A DNA stretch of 64,000 nucleotides, taken from positions 14,638,778 to 14,702,777 of the forward strand of contig NC_054755.1 in assembly GCF_018143015.1 (NCBI RefSeq), in the 5' to 3' direction. Made by a program: the position numbers and the translations under genes. Below, one piece after another: positions 43,906 to 55,510 of this stretch; the first letter of the stretch is position 1, and each line of letters begins with the position of its first letter. The notes under the pieces were generated by a model. It ran no database searches. It was given only the letters and a program-made list of their open reading frames with translations, and was not told the origin of the DNA. This DNA is from Lytechinus variegatus. Its lineage: Eukaryota > Echinodermata > Echinoidea > Temnopleuroida > Toxopneustidae.

Positions 43906-44153
43906 GTCCCCGATATCTAGCGCCCTTTCTCGATAATATTTAATTCTTTTGCCCTTGAAAACATGTCTATCCAAATTATTTATTGTGTATCAGAGAGTCA
44001 GAGAGATACAAAATAAGATTATATCAGCCATTTCTGCTTTAGAAGTAGTTTCATATAACAAAAAATAGTGATCTATTTTTGCCACTTTTATTCAGTGAAT
44101 GAAAGTGGCAAAAACAAATCACCTTTTTAATCAAAATAGATTGGATTCATTCC

Positions 44154-44381
44154 AGTTTAGTTGCAAAAGGGGTTAGGTCCACGATGATAATTTTTAAAAG
44201 AATATATAGAAAAAATTGAAGACAGGTAGATTTCTTTTATACTCAATTTTATGTTCACATGATAGGGTAGTACATCACGACAATTTAGTTTCTCATGAGA
44301 GCATTGCAGTAAGTGAGAATAAAAAACATGGTTTTTCTCTTAATGGTAAAAAGTGGATCTAACCCCTTTTGCAACTAAACT
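44154..44381. mobile_element. 228-bp MITE with AGTTTAGTTGCAAAAGGGG ends, family D
   Basis: Begins AGTTTAGTTGCAAAAGGGGT and ends CCCCTTTTGCAACTAAACT, with the terminal repeat extending inward as TAGGTCCAC against GTGGATCTA. No coding capacity. Related sequence occurs at 54.34-54.74 kb with TGGATCTAGCCCCTTTTGC and the same internal text (GAACATAAAATTTAGTATAA against TACTCAATTTTATGTTC). No clear target duplication. Confidence 0.75.
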
Positions 44382-44504
44382 CTTCATACATGTCATATGT
44401 AAAAGAAAAAAGTTACTTTTTCAGCATCAGTTACACCACGGACAAAGTCAAACCAGATCATCATGAGCCATTGGCCCGTATTCTGAACTCAGGTTTGAAA
44501 TTTT

Positions 44505-45195
44505 ACCCCTTTTTAAAATTTCTCCTTGTATGCTATCTGCTTTTAAATTGTCAATTTTATAACTTATTTATCAAAGTTACTTAGTTTGATTCTAGTCACA
44601 TGTTTTTGAAGTGATTTCCTTTATTTCTATGATATTCTTCGTCTTTTAAACTGTTTTTTTTTATTTTAATCTAGGTTTTTAATTTTGTTTCAATTCATTA
44701 AATGTGATAATAATAACAATAAACAGTTCTTGTATAGCGCATATCACAATTATGAATAATGTCTCTATGCGCTTCCAAAGGACTTGGATATTAATACCCC
44801 AGCTGTAGCTTGGCTGCCGTATTTACTATGATTACAGCGCACACGCATTTCAAGGAATAAATTCCTGCCAGATACCCATTCACTTCACCTGGGTTGAGTG
44901 CAGCACAATGTGGATAAATTTCTTGCTGAAGGAAATTACGCCATGGCTGGGATTCGAACCCACAACCCCCTGTTTCAAAGTCCGGAGACTAATCCACTGG
45001 GCCACAACGCTCCACAGCATTGATATGTCATTTAATTTCGATTGTGTATTGTACTTTTTGATATATTAATTGTATTTCATTTATTTTGTAAATCTTTCTT
45101 TGTCTACAGGGCTCTTTTGTAAAGCAGGCCTTTAGTTTCTGATAGGACTACCCTGTTTTTAAATAAAACTAACTTAATAAATAAATAAAATAAAC
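44505..45195 (+). mobile_element. LINE 3' end nested in family C MITE
   Basis: Ends with GGGCTCTTTTGTAAAGCAGGCC, then GACTACCCTGTTTTTAAATA and a tail ACTTAATAAATAAATAAA. The pattern (GGGCTC..TTGTAAAGCAGGCC then an AATA tail) parallels the 3' untranslated region of the 12.6-17.45 kb LINE. It is strongly 5'-truncated, with no protein region, and is split by a SINE at 44706-45013. Confidence 0.65.
44706..45013 (-). mobile_element. tRNA-derived SINE, family S1 copy 1
   Basis: On the minus strand: GGAGCGTTGTGGCCCAGTGG (A-box region), GTGGGTTCGAATCCC (B box), AATTTCCTTCAGCAAGAAAT, then GTGCTGCACTCAACCCAGGT, TGAATGGGTATCTGGCAGGA, and an end TATGCGCTATACAAGAACTG with TTATTGTTATTATT. Copies lie at 58977-59271 and 62663-62922. 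The tail resembles the L2-type LINE tail at 43.65 kb. Confidence 0.85.
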
Positions 45196-45463
45196 CCTGG
45201 TTTAAAGTTGTGGTTTAACTATGGAGAGCCAGTCAGGGTAAAAATCTCTAAGAGTACACATGCAATTTATTTATTCATATGACGCCCAAATTGTCTGAGA
45301 ATGATAACTGAATTATTTTAAAGTATTTTTCTTCACAATGAAAGCAAAAGGACTCATGAACTAGAGAGTAAACATAAGCAGAATTTTGAATTTATGTTTC
45401 CCCATAATTTTAGCACAGAGTTAGACCGTGGTCTAAGTTAAACCTGACTACTGAATACGGGCC

Positions 45464-46300
45464 ATTGTGTCTATAATCAGCACCTAAAATCGTTCAGCCA
45501 CCCTAAAAAAAAGAAGATAAAAATATACGAAGTCACCGTTGCTGGCGTACTACCAATGTGAAAATCGGTTAGGATCAAATTTCGTATCTTTATTTTAATT
45601 ATTCATTTAAATTTCCTTATAGACAGGATAGCAATTGTATATTATCCAGTCATTAAAGGGTTTGACCCATAGCTAATCTCATCAGAATTTATTATACTGC
45701 AGCGTATTTCAGAAAAGTGCCCCCCCCCAAAAAAAAAAAAAACACAAAAGTTAACAAAATTTAAATAACTTTAAGCAATAGCAATTAGCATAACGCTAGC
45801 AATATGCTTGTTTGATTTGTTTGTGTGTTGTTTCAAATCAACGGATGTTGGGGTGGAATTGTGGGTTAATTGACGAAACAAAATTATGACTTTATAATGC
45901 ATTAAGCATTAGCCTACTTGTCCAGGGACCTTGGCCTAGTCGCTATTGGATTGATATGTCTTGTATAAACACATTTTAGGATTACTCTTTATTAATAATA
46001 ATATCATCGAAATTAATACAATAAAAGTCCCCCAAATCATTCAAAATTTGACAAAAATATAATGCAGTTACTGAATTTTGAAGCATATTTTTTTAACAGC
46101 TTTATCATGTGTTTGTCGTCGTGAATATGCAATATGCAATAGATGGGTTGACTATGTAATGTCCCCATTTTCATTTTTTTTGTAACACTAAATCGAAAAT
46201 CATTTCATATTTGCATACATGAGTGTAAAAATGTATCCCCTAAAAAAATCAGGAATGATTTTCTAACATATTAAATTAATAGGTCAACCATATTTCGTAT
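45464..46300. other. Non-coding, no recognised feature
   Basis: AT-rich sequence with a C-run followed by an A-run at 45720. No gene or named repeat. Confidence 0.45.
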
Positions 46301-46460
46301 TCTTTGACTTTGCCAAATTTGAGTAAACATAATTTCATAAAATGTAATACGAAAAAACAAGTGGAGATAGGACATCATCATCTCCCTCATTACATATTCA
46401 TGAAGACATATATAAAACTCTTTCATCGAAATAATGCAAATTTTGGAGAAATAGAATTCT
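46300..46460. repeat. Diverged half of family B-type MITE
   Basis: ACAAGTGGAGATAGGACATC followed by ATCTCCCTCATTACATATTC and ATGAAGACATATATAAAACT parallels the family B arm (ACAAGTGGAGATG..ACATCATCAGCCCACCTAATG..). Only this half is recognisable. Confidence 0.5.
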
Positions 46461-46464
46461 ATAC

Positions 46465-48070
46465 GTGTCCTACGGGACATTTAGAGAACATTTTACAGAT
46501 TTTAGAAAAGAAAAACACAAAATATTCCAGTAACCAAAGGTGATCATCAAGTTTTACCAGAGTGTTGGGACTTGAATTCACATCCAGTATACAGAGTTAA
46601 AATAGTAATGTGTCGTACGGGACGCCGAAAGGTGGCCTTTGTGGACACCTCAAGTTTGTACTTTAAAGTCTATGTGTTGGAAAAATAATTTCCATAAAAA
46701 GTAAACTCAAATTGATATTTAATTATCCAAGAACAAACACATATATGAAAGAGAGCAAAAGAAAAAACATTCATAATAAATAAAGCAGAATTTTCGAGAA
46801 CATTGTGGCGCACGGGACCCTCGAAATGTGTCGCACGGACATTTCTAAATTGAAGCCAAACTCTCTTTATGTCTCTTTGACTTCTTCAATCACTTTATTT
46901 AGCTGATAGTAATTATAATATCATCAAACTAAAGACATCTATTATGTTAGAAACCGCTGTTGGCTGAAGATTTCTGTCAATACATCATAAACAAAGTACT
47001 GTGTCGTCCGGAACACTTGTGTGTCGTACGGGAAACTTGCGTGTTGTCCTGGAGAGCCTGTATAAAATAATGAACTTTTTATCAATCAGCAAGGGAGCAT
47101 TGATCCTAAATACTTCCGTTTTAATGAAAAGTCTTAAGTAGTAACTCAGGAGAATATCATTAAGAAAACCTCATTCTATCCGTTATATTTACAATTGGGA
47201 GCACATATATCATGATTTTTAATAATGGGAAATGTACAATGGTTCCCAGCATTTTTAAGAGCTAAGAAGTTAAATTTTAATGAATTAAGTGATGATTTCC
47301 AATACACTATTTAAACAATGAATGAATGAAATTGTGTTTGTGTAAATTTGTTATGATTTTTCGTATAAAATATACTTGTATATATATATATATATGATAC
47401 ATGTTATATTTTTTTGTAACGAAATGCGATTTTACTTTTAAAAAAATTCTGCATTTCATGAAACCATATGGTTTGTCTTATTTTTTTCCAGATTTGTTTA
47501 ACAACTTGAGAAAAGTAAGGAGATTCAATATTGTATGTAACAAAATTAGTGATCATCAAAGGAGGTCCAAATAGATGACTGACATGTATGTATATATTTA
47601 TATATATTAATAATTTCAAAATTATATGCAAGAGGAAATCATCTTCATTGCTAGAAAGAAATAATTATAAAGGTTTTCTTTTCATGCTCAATGACAAAGA
47701 AATTAACCAGCTCTGACCAGTGAAAATCAGCAGTTTAGCCGAAGAAATTCACAAAAGAATAGGCCTACAAGAAGTCAATTAAAATCTTTAGAATCACCTA
47801 TTTCATGCTCTATGCAGATGATCAAAATACTTATTTAGTTCACTTACTGTCAAATCAATTACTTAATTTAAAATAGGCATACTATTTATAGTTTCTGAAT
47901 CCAAATCCTGCACTGAAATACAGTACATATTGTGTGCCGTACGGGGCAACAAAATTATGATAAATCGATCACCCATGGGTCAAAGATAGAGAAACTGATT
48001 TTGTAAGATTACATCATCAAAAATAAAAGTGTAGGAAAAACTTATATTTTCATGTGTCGTATGGGACATT
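46465..48070 (+). repeat. Dispersed GTGTCGTACGGGAC motif cluster
   Basis: Variants of GTGTCGTACGGGAC occur on the plus strand at about 46465, 46610, 46805, 46828, 47001, 47021, 47041, 47934 and 48054, always in the same orientation, in AT-rich DNA that is otherwise free of CpG. The spacing is irregular. No flanking terminal repeat was found and no gene lies in the interval. Confidence 0.65.
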
Positions 48071-48777
48071 GCTAAAAATATGTTCTGAAAAATGAGAGCT
48101 GTCCCTATTATGGATCATGAAAATGTAGATATTATTTGATCGCCGCTAATGATAATCACGATATGTGGAGAGTGGTGAATTGATTTTTGATTTCTCAGAA
48201 CTGTCAAAATATCGTAATCCTGTGTGTTTTTTGTCTTTGTAATAATTTACTTTTATTTTCTTAGTAGAAAGTTTCTTATTTTACATGAGTTGAAAAAAGA
48301 TGCAAGAAAGGAAGAGCCTTTGAATGACTCATGTATTATTCACGCAACTGGTATGTGGTAAAATGGGTTTATGGTTTCAGCTTGGCACGGGGTATTCCCC
48401 TAATACGTCATTGCTTTATATTACAACTTTATTTGTTGAGGACTTTGCCTTTCAAATGTGTATTCTCTGGTGATATTGTATTGACCAAAAAATTTATGTA
48501 ATGATTTGTAGGTCTTTTGCTAAATAATAGAAACATTTGAAATTTGAATGAAAATAAGCGAATGAGTGAATGAATGCTGAATTCACCAATAGATCGAGTG
48601 AAAACTAAGGGAAATAAAGTTTCCTATATACAAAAGAACCAAAAGATATCAAGAAAGGGGGACTGAGTAAAAAAAAATCAGTTATTTGATGCTTGTATGA
48701 TGACGTCATAGTAATGGAGGATTAGCCAACGAAATAAGTTGCCAAGATGCGTCTACGCGGAAGAGATATATACTTAT
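48071..48777. other. Non-coding, no recognised feature
   Basis: AT-rich sequence without coding evidence, ending at the hAT-like element. Confidence 0.45.
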
Positions 48778-50443
48778 CAGGGGCGGATCCAGCCTTCGCC
48801 AATAGGGGGAGGGGGCGAAATTTTTTTCATCCACATTTTCTGCGATCGGCCGCTCGAAGTTGATTTTTGTTTGTTTCTTTGAAGGGGTAGTCCTAAAAGT
48901 AACTTCTAAGCTTTATTTTTTTTTATAAATCAACATAAAAATATAATGACCTCATAAATCTTATTTAGAAAGTGCGAGCGCGAAGCGAAAGCAATGTTTT
49001 TTTTAATTTAATGTATTTTGTCCTAAAATTTAAACATTCTGGACAATGTCGATACTAAACGAGATGTGTATCCAGCTAAATAATTACTGTGAGCGCGAAG
49101 CGCCGGCAGAAATTATTAATATACGTTTTGATCTGATCAAAATAATTATCTGTTAACAGCTGCTTGCAGTTAGCCATGAAGACGTTACATAATTATTTCA
49201 ACAATCAAATAATGCAAGCGCGAAGTGCGAGCTGGAAATATTTACATTTCTACTTGAAGAATGGAATTTTTTTAGCACTTTTTGTAATCGTGAAAAGGAT
49301 AAATATATAACTAAACTGTTGATCCGAGTGAAAAGCAAGAGCAGAAAAATCAGAAATTTAAACCTAAACAATAGGACACTCGATTCATGTTTTGTAAATC
49401 ATGAAAATCATGAGTAATTGGAAATCTTCCTACATTTATAATGCAAGCGCAAAGCCCCAGGAGAAAATTTTTGATATTGTGATCTGAAACTGGATAATGA
49501 TTTAAACTGTTGAATAGAGAACAAGCTCTTTATCTGAATAAACATGCGCGCGCGTGTTTCATATTTCGACCTAGAACCTGAGCATTCTAAATGCTTTTTT
49601 TATCATGAAAATCAATAAAGCGAGCGCGATGCGCGAGCTTAAAATATTTGATATCCCAATCTAAAAAATAGTGAATTTATAAGCTCTATATTTCAAGCAC
49701 TTTTTAGGAAAATTGTGATATTCCATTCTGAAAAAAGACAATTTGGTTATTAAATTGATATCTTATTTATTAATCTAATAATCCTAATGAGAGCTAGACA
49801 TTTGTTGATATTATGGCCTGAAAACTGGACCTTTAAAGCATTTTTTTCAATATCATAAATAAGATGTATGCGTTGATAAAATTTAACAAAAGATTGAACA
49901 ATCAATGCGAACGCAGATCGCGAGCCGATATCTTTGATAAACTGTCATGAAATTGGGATTTTAAATAGTTTGTTATAAAATCGATATTGAGATATACATA
50001 ACTCACCAATCAAATTCTGCGATCGCGCAGCGCGAGACGGAAATGTTATTATTGAGCCCATAAAACAGAAATTTCTGCAGAGCACTTTTTAAAAATCGAT
50101 TTGTAAATAAAAAAGTAATGAAAGTACGATTTCCGAGCTGAAATATGTTTTGTATATTGACTTCAAAAATTTATATTTTAAGCTCCATATCGAGCAAGAT
50201 ATGTAAATCACCTAAAAGGAAATGAGAGCGCGAAGCGCGAGCGAAAATTTTATAAAGTGCACGTTAAATATTTTGTATTATTATTTTCCAAGTCTTCCCC
50301 TCATCTTATTTTATTCCCTCATGTTCCTCCTCTTATGTTTCCCCTTCTTTTTTCCCCTCTTTTTTTTCTCCCTCAGTTTTTTTCTTTTTTTGCCCCGCCA
50401 ACAGGGAGGGGGGGGGGGCTCGAGCCCCCAGGATCCGCCTATG
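48778..50443 (-). mobile_element. hAT-like GC-palindrome element, copy 2 (inverted)
   Basis: Starts CAGGGGCGGATCCAGCC and ends GGATCCGCCTATG, the same termini as copy 1 in reverse. Length 1,666 bp against 1,678 bp in copy 1. Palindromes such as GAGCGCGAAGCGCGAGCG (about 50225), GAGCGCGAAGCGCCGGC (49092), CAAGCGCGAAGTGCGAGC (49213) and GAGCGCGATGCGCGAGC (49622) recur in AT-rich spacers. The flanking 8 bases do not match, so the target duplication has decayed or been lost. No coding capacity. Confidence 0.75.
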
Positions 50444-52330
50444 CTCATAAATATATTTCAAACTAGCAAAATAGCACGTCGAGAAGTTGACACCTATTTC
50501 AAAATTGTTTTAAGCATAATGAAACAAGGATAAAGAAAAGACTACGAACGGTTTTTGGCTGGTTTTCAAGTTTTACCTCGTTTATGACGTCACGTATACA
50601 AATATGGTACATGTATCAATTTACCCTAGAAGCAACTGGAAGCAATTGCCAACGTTCTAAATCGCACGTTAATAGTCTAAAGTCTGTGCTATTGCTGGAA
50701 ATCCAACGTCATAAAACATAGGCATCCAAATACTGGTGTGCAGAGGCGGGGGCGGAGGGCTTGGAGGAATTAACCCCTCCCCACCCTTAGTTCAACTAAT
50801 AATAAAAATAATAGATAGAGGAAAGGGGCGAAATATGATATAAATGTCAAGATCGCATTAAAACATCATTTCAAAAGGTCAACATTTTCGCTCGCCGCGC
50901 TTACTCGCAACACTGAAACTTTAAACAAAACAAACTTTTCCTCCATTCTATGCCATGTTCTGACTCTTGAAAATCTTTTGATCTTTGCCCAACTGCACCC
51001 AAATCTAAATTTTGCCATGATTTTGAACATTTGTTATGACAGCCTATTTTCGCAGGCAGGGGGGGGGGGCATGTGCCGCGAATGCTAATTTCAGGGGGCG
51101 CAAAAAAGGGGGTGAAGAAAAAACTGCAAAGGAATAAAGGAAAGGAAATGAAATACCACTGATGGTATTGATAACCCTATCCTATGCATGGTATCACCAC
51201 GGTAATGCAGTTTCCAACTCATTTAGAAAATTAATCTTGCATGTTTTTTTAACCAGGGATAAGTATTCGTGCCAACTTTTGATTAGAGATAAACTTATTC
51301 TCTTCAAGACTAGCTACCAGTCAAGCAGTCCTTACATAATTCTTTTTTAATTGCAAATATAACTTTTCATCTCTTGCTGCGGGTTTGTTAATACAATTTT
51401 ACTCTATTAATTTTTAAAAACAGTTCTGAAAAACATATTTTTTTTCAGGTTTGATTGTTAAAGCCTGTCATCACGCGCTTGATAAGGGAGATACAAACCC
51501 TCTTCATTCATGTTTACAAAGATCAATAAAATGTCCCTATTGAAGTGAGGATCTAAAAAATGCTTGCGCTTCGTGCTCGCATCACAACGATTAAATACGT
51601 TTGATTTTCACGAATTCATACAAATAGCGCTTAAAACTTTCCCGCTTCAGGTAAGTTTAACAAAGATTTCAGCTCACCCCTCGTGCTTGCTGACGTACAG
51701 AGGGGGAGGGGGCGCCTTGACACCATGCGCCCCTACAAGTTTCACGACCAAAAAAGGGAGAATAATTGAGAAAAGGAAAGGGAAAATGGTAGAATTTGAT
51801 AACTTTTTTATAAATAGTATGTAAACATCAATCACAAAATTACATTTTTATTATAAAGCTCGCTCACTCGCAGCTTTATAGAAATGTTGTTGTACGCCAT
51901 GTCGGGCACCCATCAATTTATTTTGGGGTTCACAATGCTACTGTGTACACTGCTACAGTAAAAACAATCCTTCGATATGGACCATGTTAAATGAGTAATA
52001 ACGGATATCACATAAGGGGAGAGGCGCTGCATAAATCTAAATATAAACTTTATTGAGGAATACATCATAGGGATTGTAGCCGGGAGAGGAGGGCAATATG
52101 AATACACCCTGCTGTGCGAGCGAAACAGATACCAAATTCAAAGTCATACGGACAGTCCAGCCCGCACAGATCACTTCAGTTTCTCGTGATATCGATTAGT
52201 GTCGTCTGCCAAGCCTGCCTTGTGATAACGAACGACTTATACTCATCCTTCTTCAAAATTTATCGTAAAAATACGATCGTTTGGAATATATAACAAGGGT
52301 TTCACCAGCAGCAAGTAAAACGAATGTGAA
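50444..52330. other. Repeat-derived non-coding sequence
   Basis: Contains remnants of GC-palindrome repeats (TCGCTCGCCGCGCTTACTCGC near 50889, GCTTGCGCTTCGTGCTCGC near 51562) and G-runs near 50750, 51060 and 51705. No gene was recognised. Confidence 0.45.
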
Positions 52331-53457
52331 AGAACTAGAGTTATACAGCAGCAAAGGTAAGTGCACGGATATTTCTTTTGTTATAATTTTCCGGGCCCCA
52401 GTTCAATATGGGATGGTAAATATTTGAAAATGATTAGTTTATACATAAGCACGCTATAAATGTGCGATAAACATTTCGTCTTGATTACCTCCCATTCAGG
52501 GATTAATGTTTTTATATCGCTTACATAATATGTATTTCATCTGTATGTCACGGAATATTATTTCATTTAAATGCCTTCTTGTTCCCCTCTATTTCCTCTT
52601 TCTCCATTTCCGGCATTTTATTTGGTCCCTTTCTTCATCTTCTCTTATTGACTCTTTCATGTTTTGTTTTGTTTTTTAACAATCTTTCTTTTTCTTCTCT
52701 CTTTCATCTCTTTCCTCTTCTCTCTTCTGTTTTCTTCCTGTCTATTAGCTCTTATTTATTTATCTTATGATTAATTGTTACGTTACGTTTGGTCAGTATC
52801 TACATACATGTACTGTGGCATTGTCATAATTTGGCGCTTTTTGCCTTTTGTTGTGATTTTTTACGATTATACCTCCTTGAAATAGGGTCATGCCCAAATA
52901 ATGAAAATGTTCTCATTCTGCTTTTATTTTAGTTCATATATTGTCTTCCTTATAAATCTGTATCTTGCTCAATCAAGAATCGTCTTTAACTGTATTTCAG
53001 CTTACATATCCTAAAAAGTTATCTGTTATCTACACTAGCATTGTTTCCATTTTAGGGTAGGCCTATACTAGTTTCCGGTTGCATGGGTTGGATGGAAAGT
53101 AAAACGAATATATTGAATTGTCACAAAGGCATCAGGAAGCAGAATAGAGAGTTATGTTTCCGTTATAATTTGGTTTTCCTGAAGTTTCAATAATATAGAC
53201 CGATATCATGTTCTGTACCGAGGCTGTTGAATCAAAGTCCATGTATATTTTGTTCGACTTGCAATGAGTATGGTCCTTGCGTTGTACTTTTCCTTCTTTG
53301 TTTAAAGAGTATATCAAAATAGTACGAGAGTAATAGTAGCGTAGTAGAAACCAGTAGGAGCCTATATACAAGTAATCACAATCATTGAAATATGATCTAC
53401 AAAAAGTTTGAGTTAATAATTCACTCCTAGGAATGAGGAATGAATAAATTTCACTAC
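52331..53457. other. Non-coding; pyrimidine-rich patch
   Basis: From about 52560 to 52745 the plus strand is strongly C/T-rich (CCCCTCTATTTCCTCTTTCT and similar). Otherwise unique-looking, with no coding evidence. Confidence 0.45.
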
Positions 53458-53952
53458 TTTAAAGGTCAAGTCCACCTCAGAAAAATGTTGATTTGAATCA
53501 ATAGAGAAAAATCAGACAAGCACAATGCTGAAAATTTCATCAAAATCGGATGTAAAATAAGAAAGTAATGACTTTTCAAAGTTTCGCTTATTTTCAACGA
53601 AGTAGTTATATGAACGAGCCAGTTACATCCAAATGAGAGAGTCGATCATGTCACTCACTCACTCACTCACTCACTATTTCTTTTGTTTTTTATTGTTTGA
53701 ATGATACAATATTTCAATTTTTACGAATTTGACGATTAGGACCTCCTTGCCTGAAGCACAAAATGTTAAAATAATGGAATTCCATGTGTTCAGGGAGGAA
53801 TGAAACTTCATTCCACGTGACAATGACGAGAAAATGAAAATATCTCATATTTCATATAATAAATTACAAAAGAAATAGTGAGTGAGTGACGTCATCAACT
53901 CTCTCATTTGGATGTAACTGGCTCGTTCATATAACTATTTTGTTGAAAATAA
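53458..53952. mobile_element. Family A MITE, copy 3 (right end lost)
   Basis: Begins TTTAAAGGTCAAGTCCACCT and follows copy 1 through the centre, which has a short CACT expansion (ACTCACTCACTCACTCACTA). It breaks off after GTTCATATAACTATTTTGTT, where a different inverted-repeat sequence starts, so the outer ~140 bp of the right arm is missing. Confidence 0.8.
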
Positions 53953-53959
53953 CTTTTAT

Positions 53960-54100
53960 TTGTTGAGTGAATTTCACCCTCTTCAAGATTACTTTTCTCC
54001 GAAACTTTCATATTTTTACTCTAAATTCACTCCAAAATGAGTGATATTTCTGTGACATCAATACGATGGGGAGTGAAAATTCACTCTTTCTTTTAGAGAA
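53960..54100. repeat. Short GAGTGAATTTCAC inverted-repeat element
   Basis: GAGTGAATTTCACCCTC near the left and GGGAGTGAAAATTCACTC near the right form an inverted pair around TTACTCTAAATTCACTCCAA. Located exactly where family A copy 3 stops. Confidence 0.5.
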
Positions 54101-54339
54101 CGAACTGGACAAAGAAATAGACTTTGTGCAATTTCAAATAGCATAGATAATCATGACATTATTGATAGAAACTTACCAAAATAAAATCCTGTATCAATTT
54201 CAGATTCCATGTAAAGTACGTTGTTGCTTTGCTAATGTGTGAAACTGTGTTGTTGTTTTTATGAGAAAATTAAATATCTGTCAGAGGATGTAGACCAGGT
54301 AGAACGCGACTGGGACAGGGGGAGACCGCTCTCTAATAT

Positions 54340-54740
54340 TTGAAGATCCACTTTAGACCATTCCAAGAAAATCAAACTTTTTATTCTCCCAAATCGCAAT
54401 ATTCTTATGCGACATTAAATTGTCATTATACTATCCTACCATGATTGTGAACATAAAATTTAGTATAAAAGAAATCTAACTGTCTTCATATTTTTTAAAT
54501 TCGTTTTTCCCCCAAAAAAATTACCTGAGTGGATCTAGCCCCTTTTGCAAACAAACTGAAATGGATCTAAGTCCTATTGAAAAAAATTCTTCTTTGCCAT
54601 TTTCGTTCACCTTCTAACGGGAATTTCAACTTTTCTTCGGTACCATTATATAGAGCTACTCAAAATTTATACATTGAGACAAAAAATATAATTTGACGAA
54701 AAATGGATCTATCCCTTTTGCAAATGAGCTTTTCATTTGT
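54340..54740. repeat. Family D-related repeat
   Basis: Contains TGGATCTAGCCCCTTTTGCA (54530) and TGGATCTATCCCTTTTGCAA (54704), plus an internal part that aligns in reverse with the MITE at 44154-44381. It appears to be two overlapping or tandem degraded copies. Confidence 0.6.
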
Positions 54741-55069
54741 CAATATTAATCAAAGAAAAAAAAACAGATAAAGAGGAAAGAGGGAGACAAAAGTGGAGAG
54801 AGAGACGAAAAAGAGAGAAACTCTTTATTACCCGTTTTATTCCAAAGCGAGATAAATTCAAGGTCGACTCACCTGTTGCCCCCTCCCCCTATAGAAATAG
54901 GGAGGCAGCGCCCATGTATGCAAGTGGAATAGACAAGCCGTGGTATGTGTGACATGACTTGTTGATTGTGTCATCTGGTTGGTGGATTCTGAACTGGTTT
55001 GTGCCGCCATGATATTCCGTGAACTGTTTTAATATGATAATAAATCATTATGGAAAACCCCGAGTTAGA

Positions 55070-55510
55070 GAGAGGGGGTGTGTGAGTGTGTGAGGGTGTG
55101 TGTGATTGAGGGTGGTAGGATGTGTAATGATGTGTGCGTATGTGTGGGAGAGAGGGGGGAACGGGGGAAGAGAGAGAGAGAAAGAGGGAGGGAGAGAGAG
55201 AGAGAGAGAAAGGGGGGGGGGGAGATGAAAGAGAAATAGGGGGAGGTAGAGGTTTTGATATGGGAAGTTTGGCATGTTTGGTAAAATTAGGTAAAATTGA
55301 CGTCATTTTTTTTCGGAATCCTCGATTGCACAGAGCTACATAACCCCAGACATTTCTTTATTTCTATCTTATTCCTCTTTTTTCTTTTCAATTTTCTCAC
55401 TCTTTTTTTCCATACAGGAGGATGCGTGTGTGCGTGCGTGTGAGGGTGTATGTGGGGGAGGGTGAATGTGTGTTTGTATATGTGCGAGAGACACAGAGAG
55501 AGATAGAATC
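55070..55510. repeat. GT/GA-rich microsatellite tracts
   Basis: From 55072 to 55150 GTGTGTGAG-type units, from 55150 to 55250 a purine-only GA/G tract ending in a G-run, and from about 55420 to 55505 GTGTGCGTGC-type units then GAGAGACACAGAGAGAGA. Frames open across these tracts are composition artefacts. Confidence 0.8.

Larger units (their letters stand above)
44473..45463. mobile_element. Family C MITE copy 2, split by a LINE end that holds a SINE
   Basis: The left terminus GGCCCGTATTCTGAACTCAG and right terminus CTGAATACGGGCC match copy 1 at 4883-5189. Both flanks read ATT, a 3-bp duplication. About 690 bp of LINE 3' sequence (roughly 44505-45195) interrupts it shortly after the left end, and the MITE resumes at ACCCTGGTTTAAAGTTGTGG. 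Three layers of insertion are visible. Confidence 0.8.

Noticed and set aside
48713-50443. Bacterial contamination suggested by GCGCGAAGCGCGAGC strings
   Set aside because: The strings sit in AT-rich spacers inside hAT-ended elements that recur in several places in the window.
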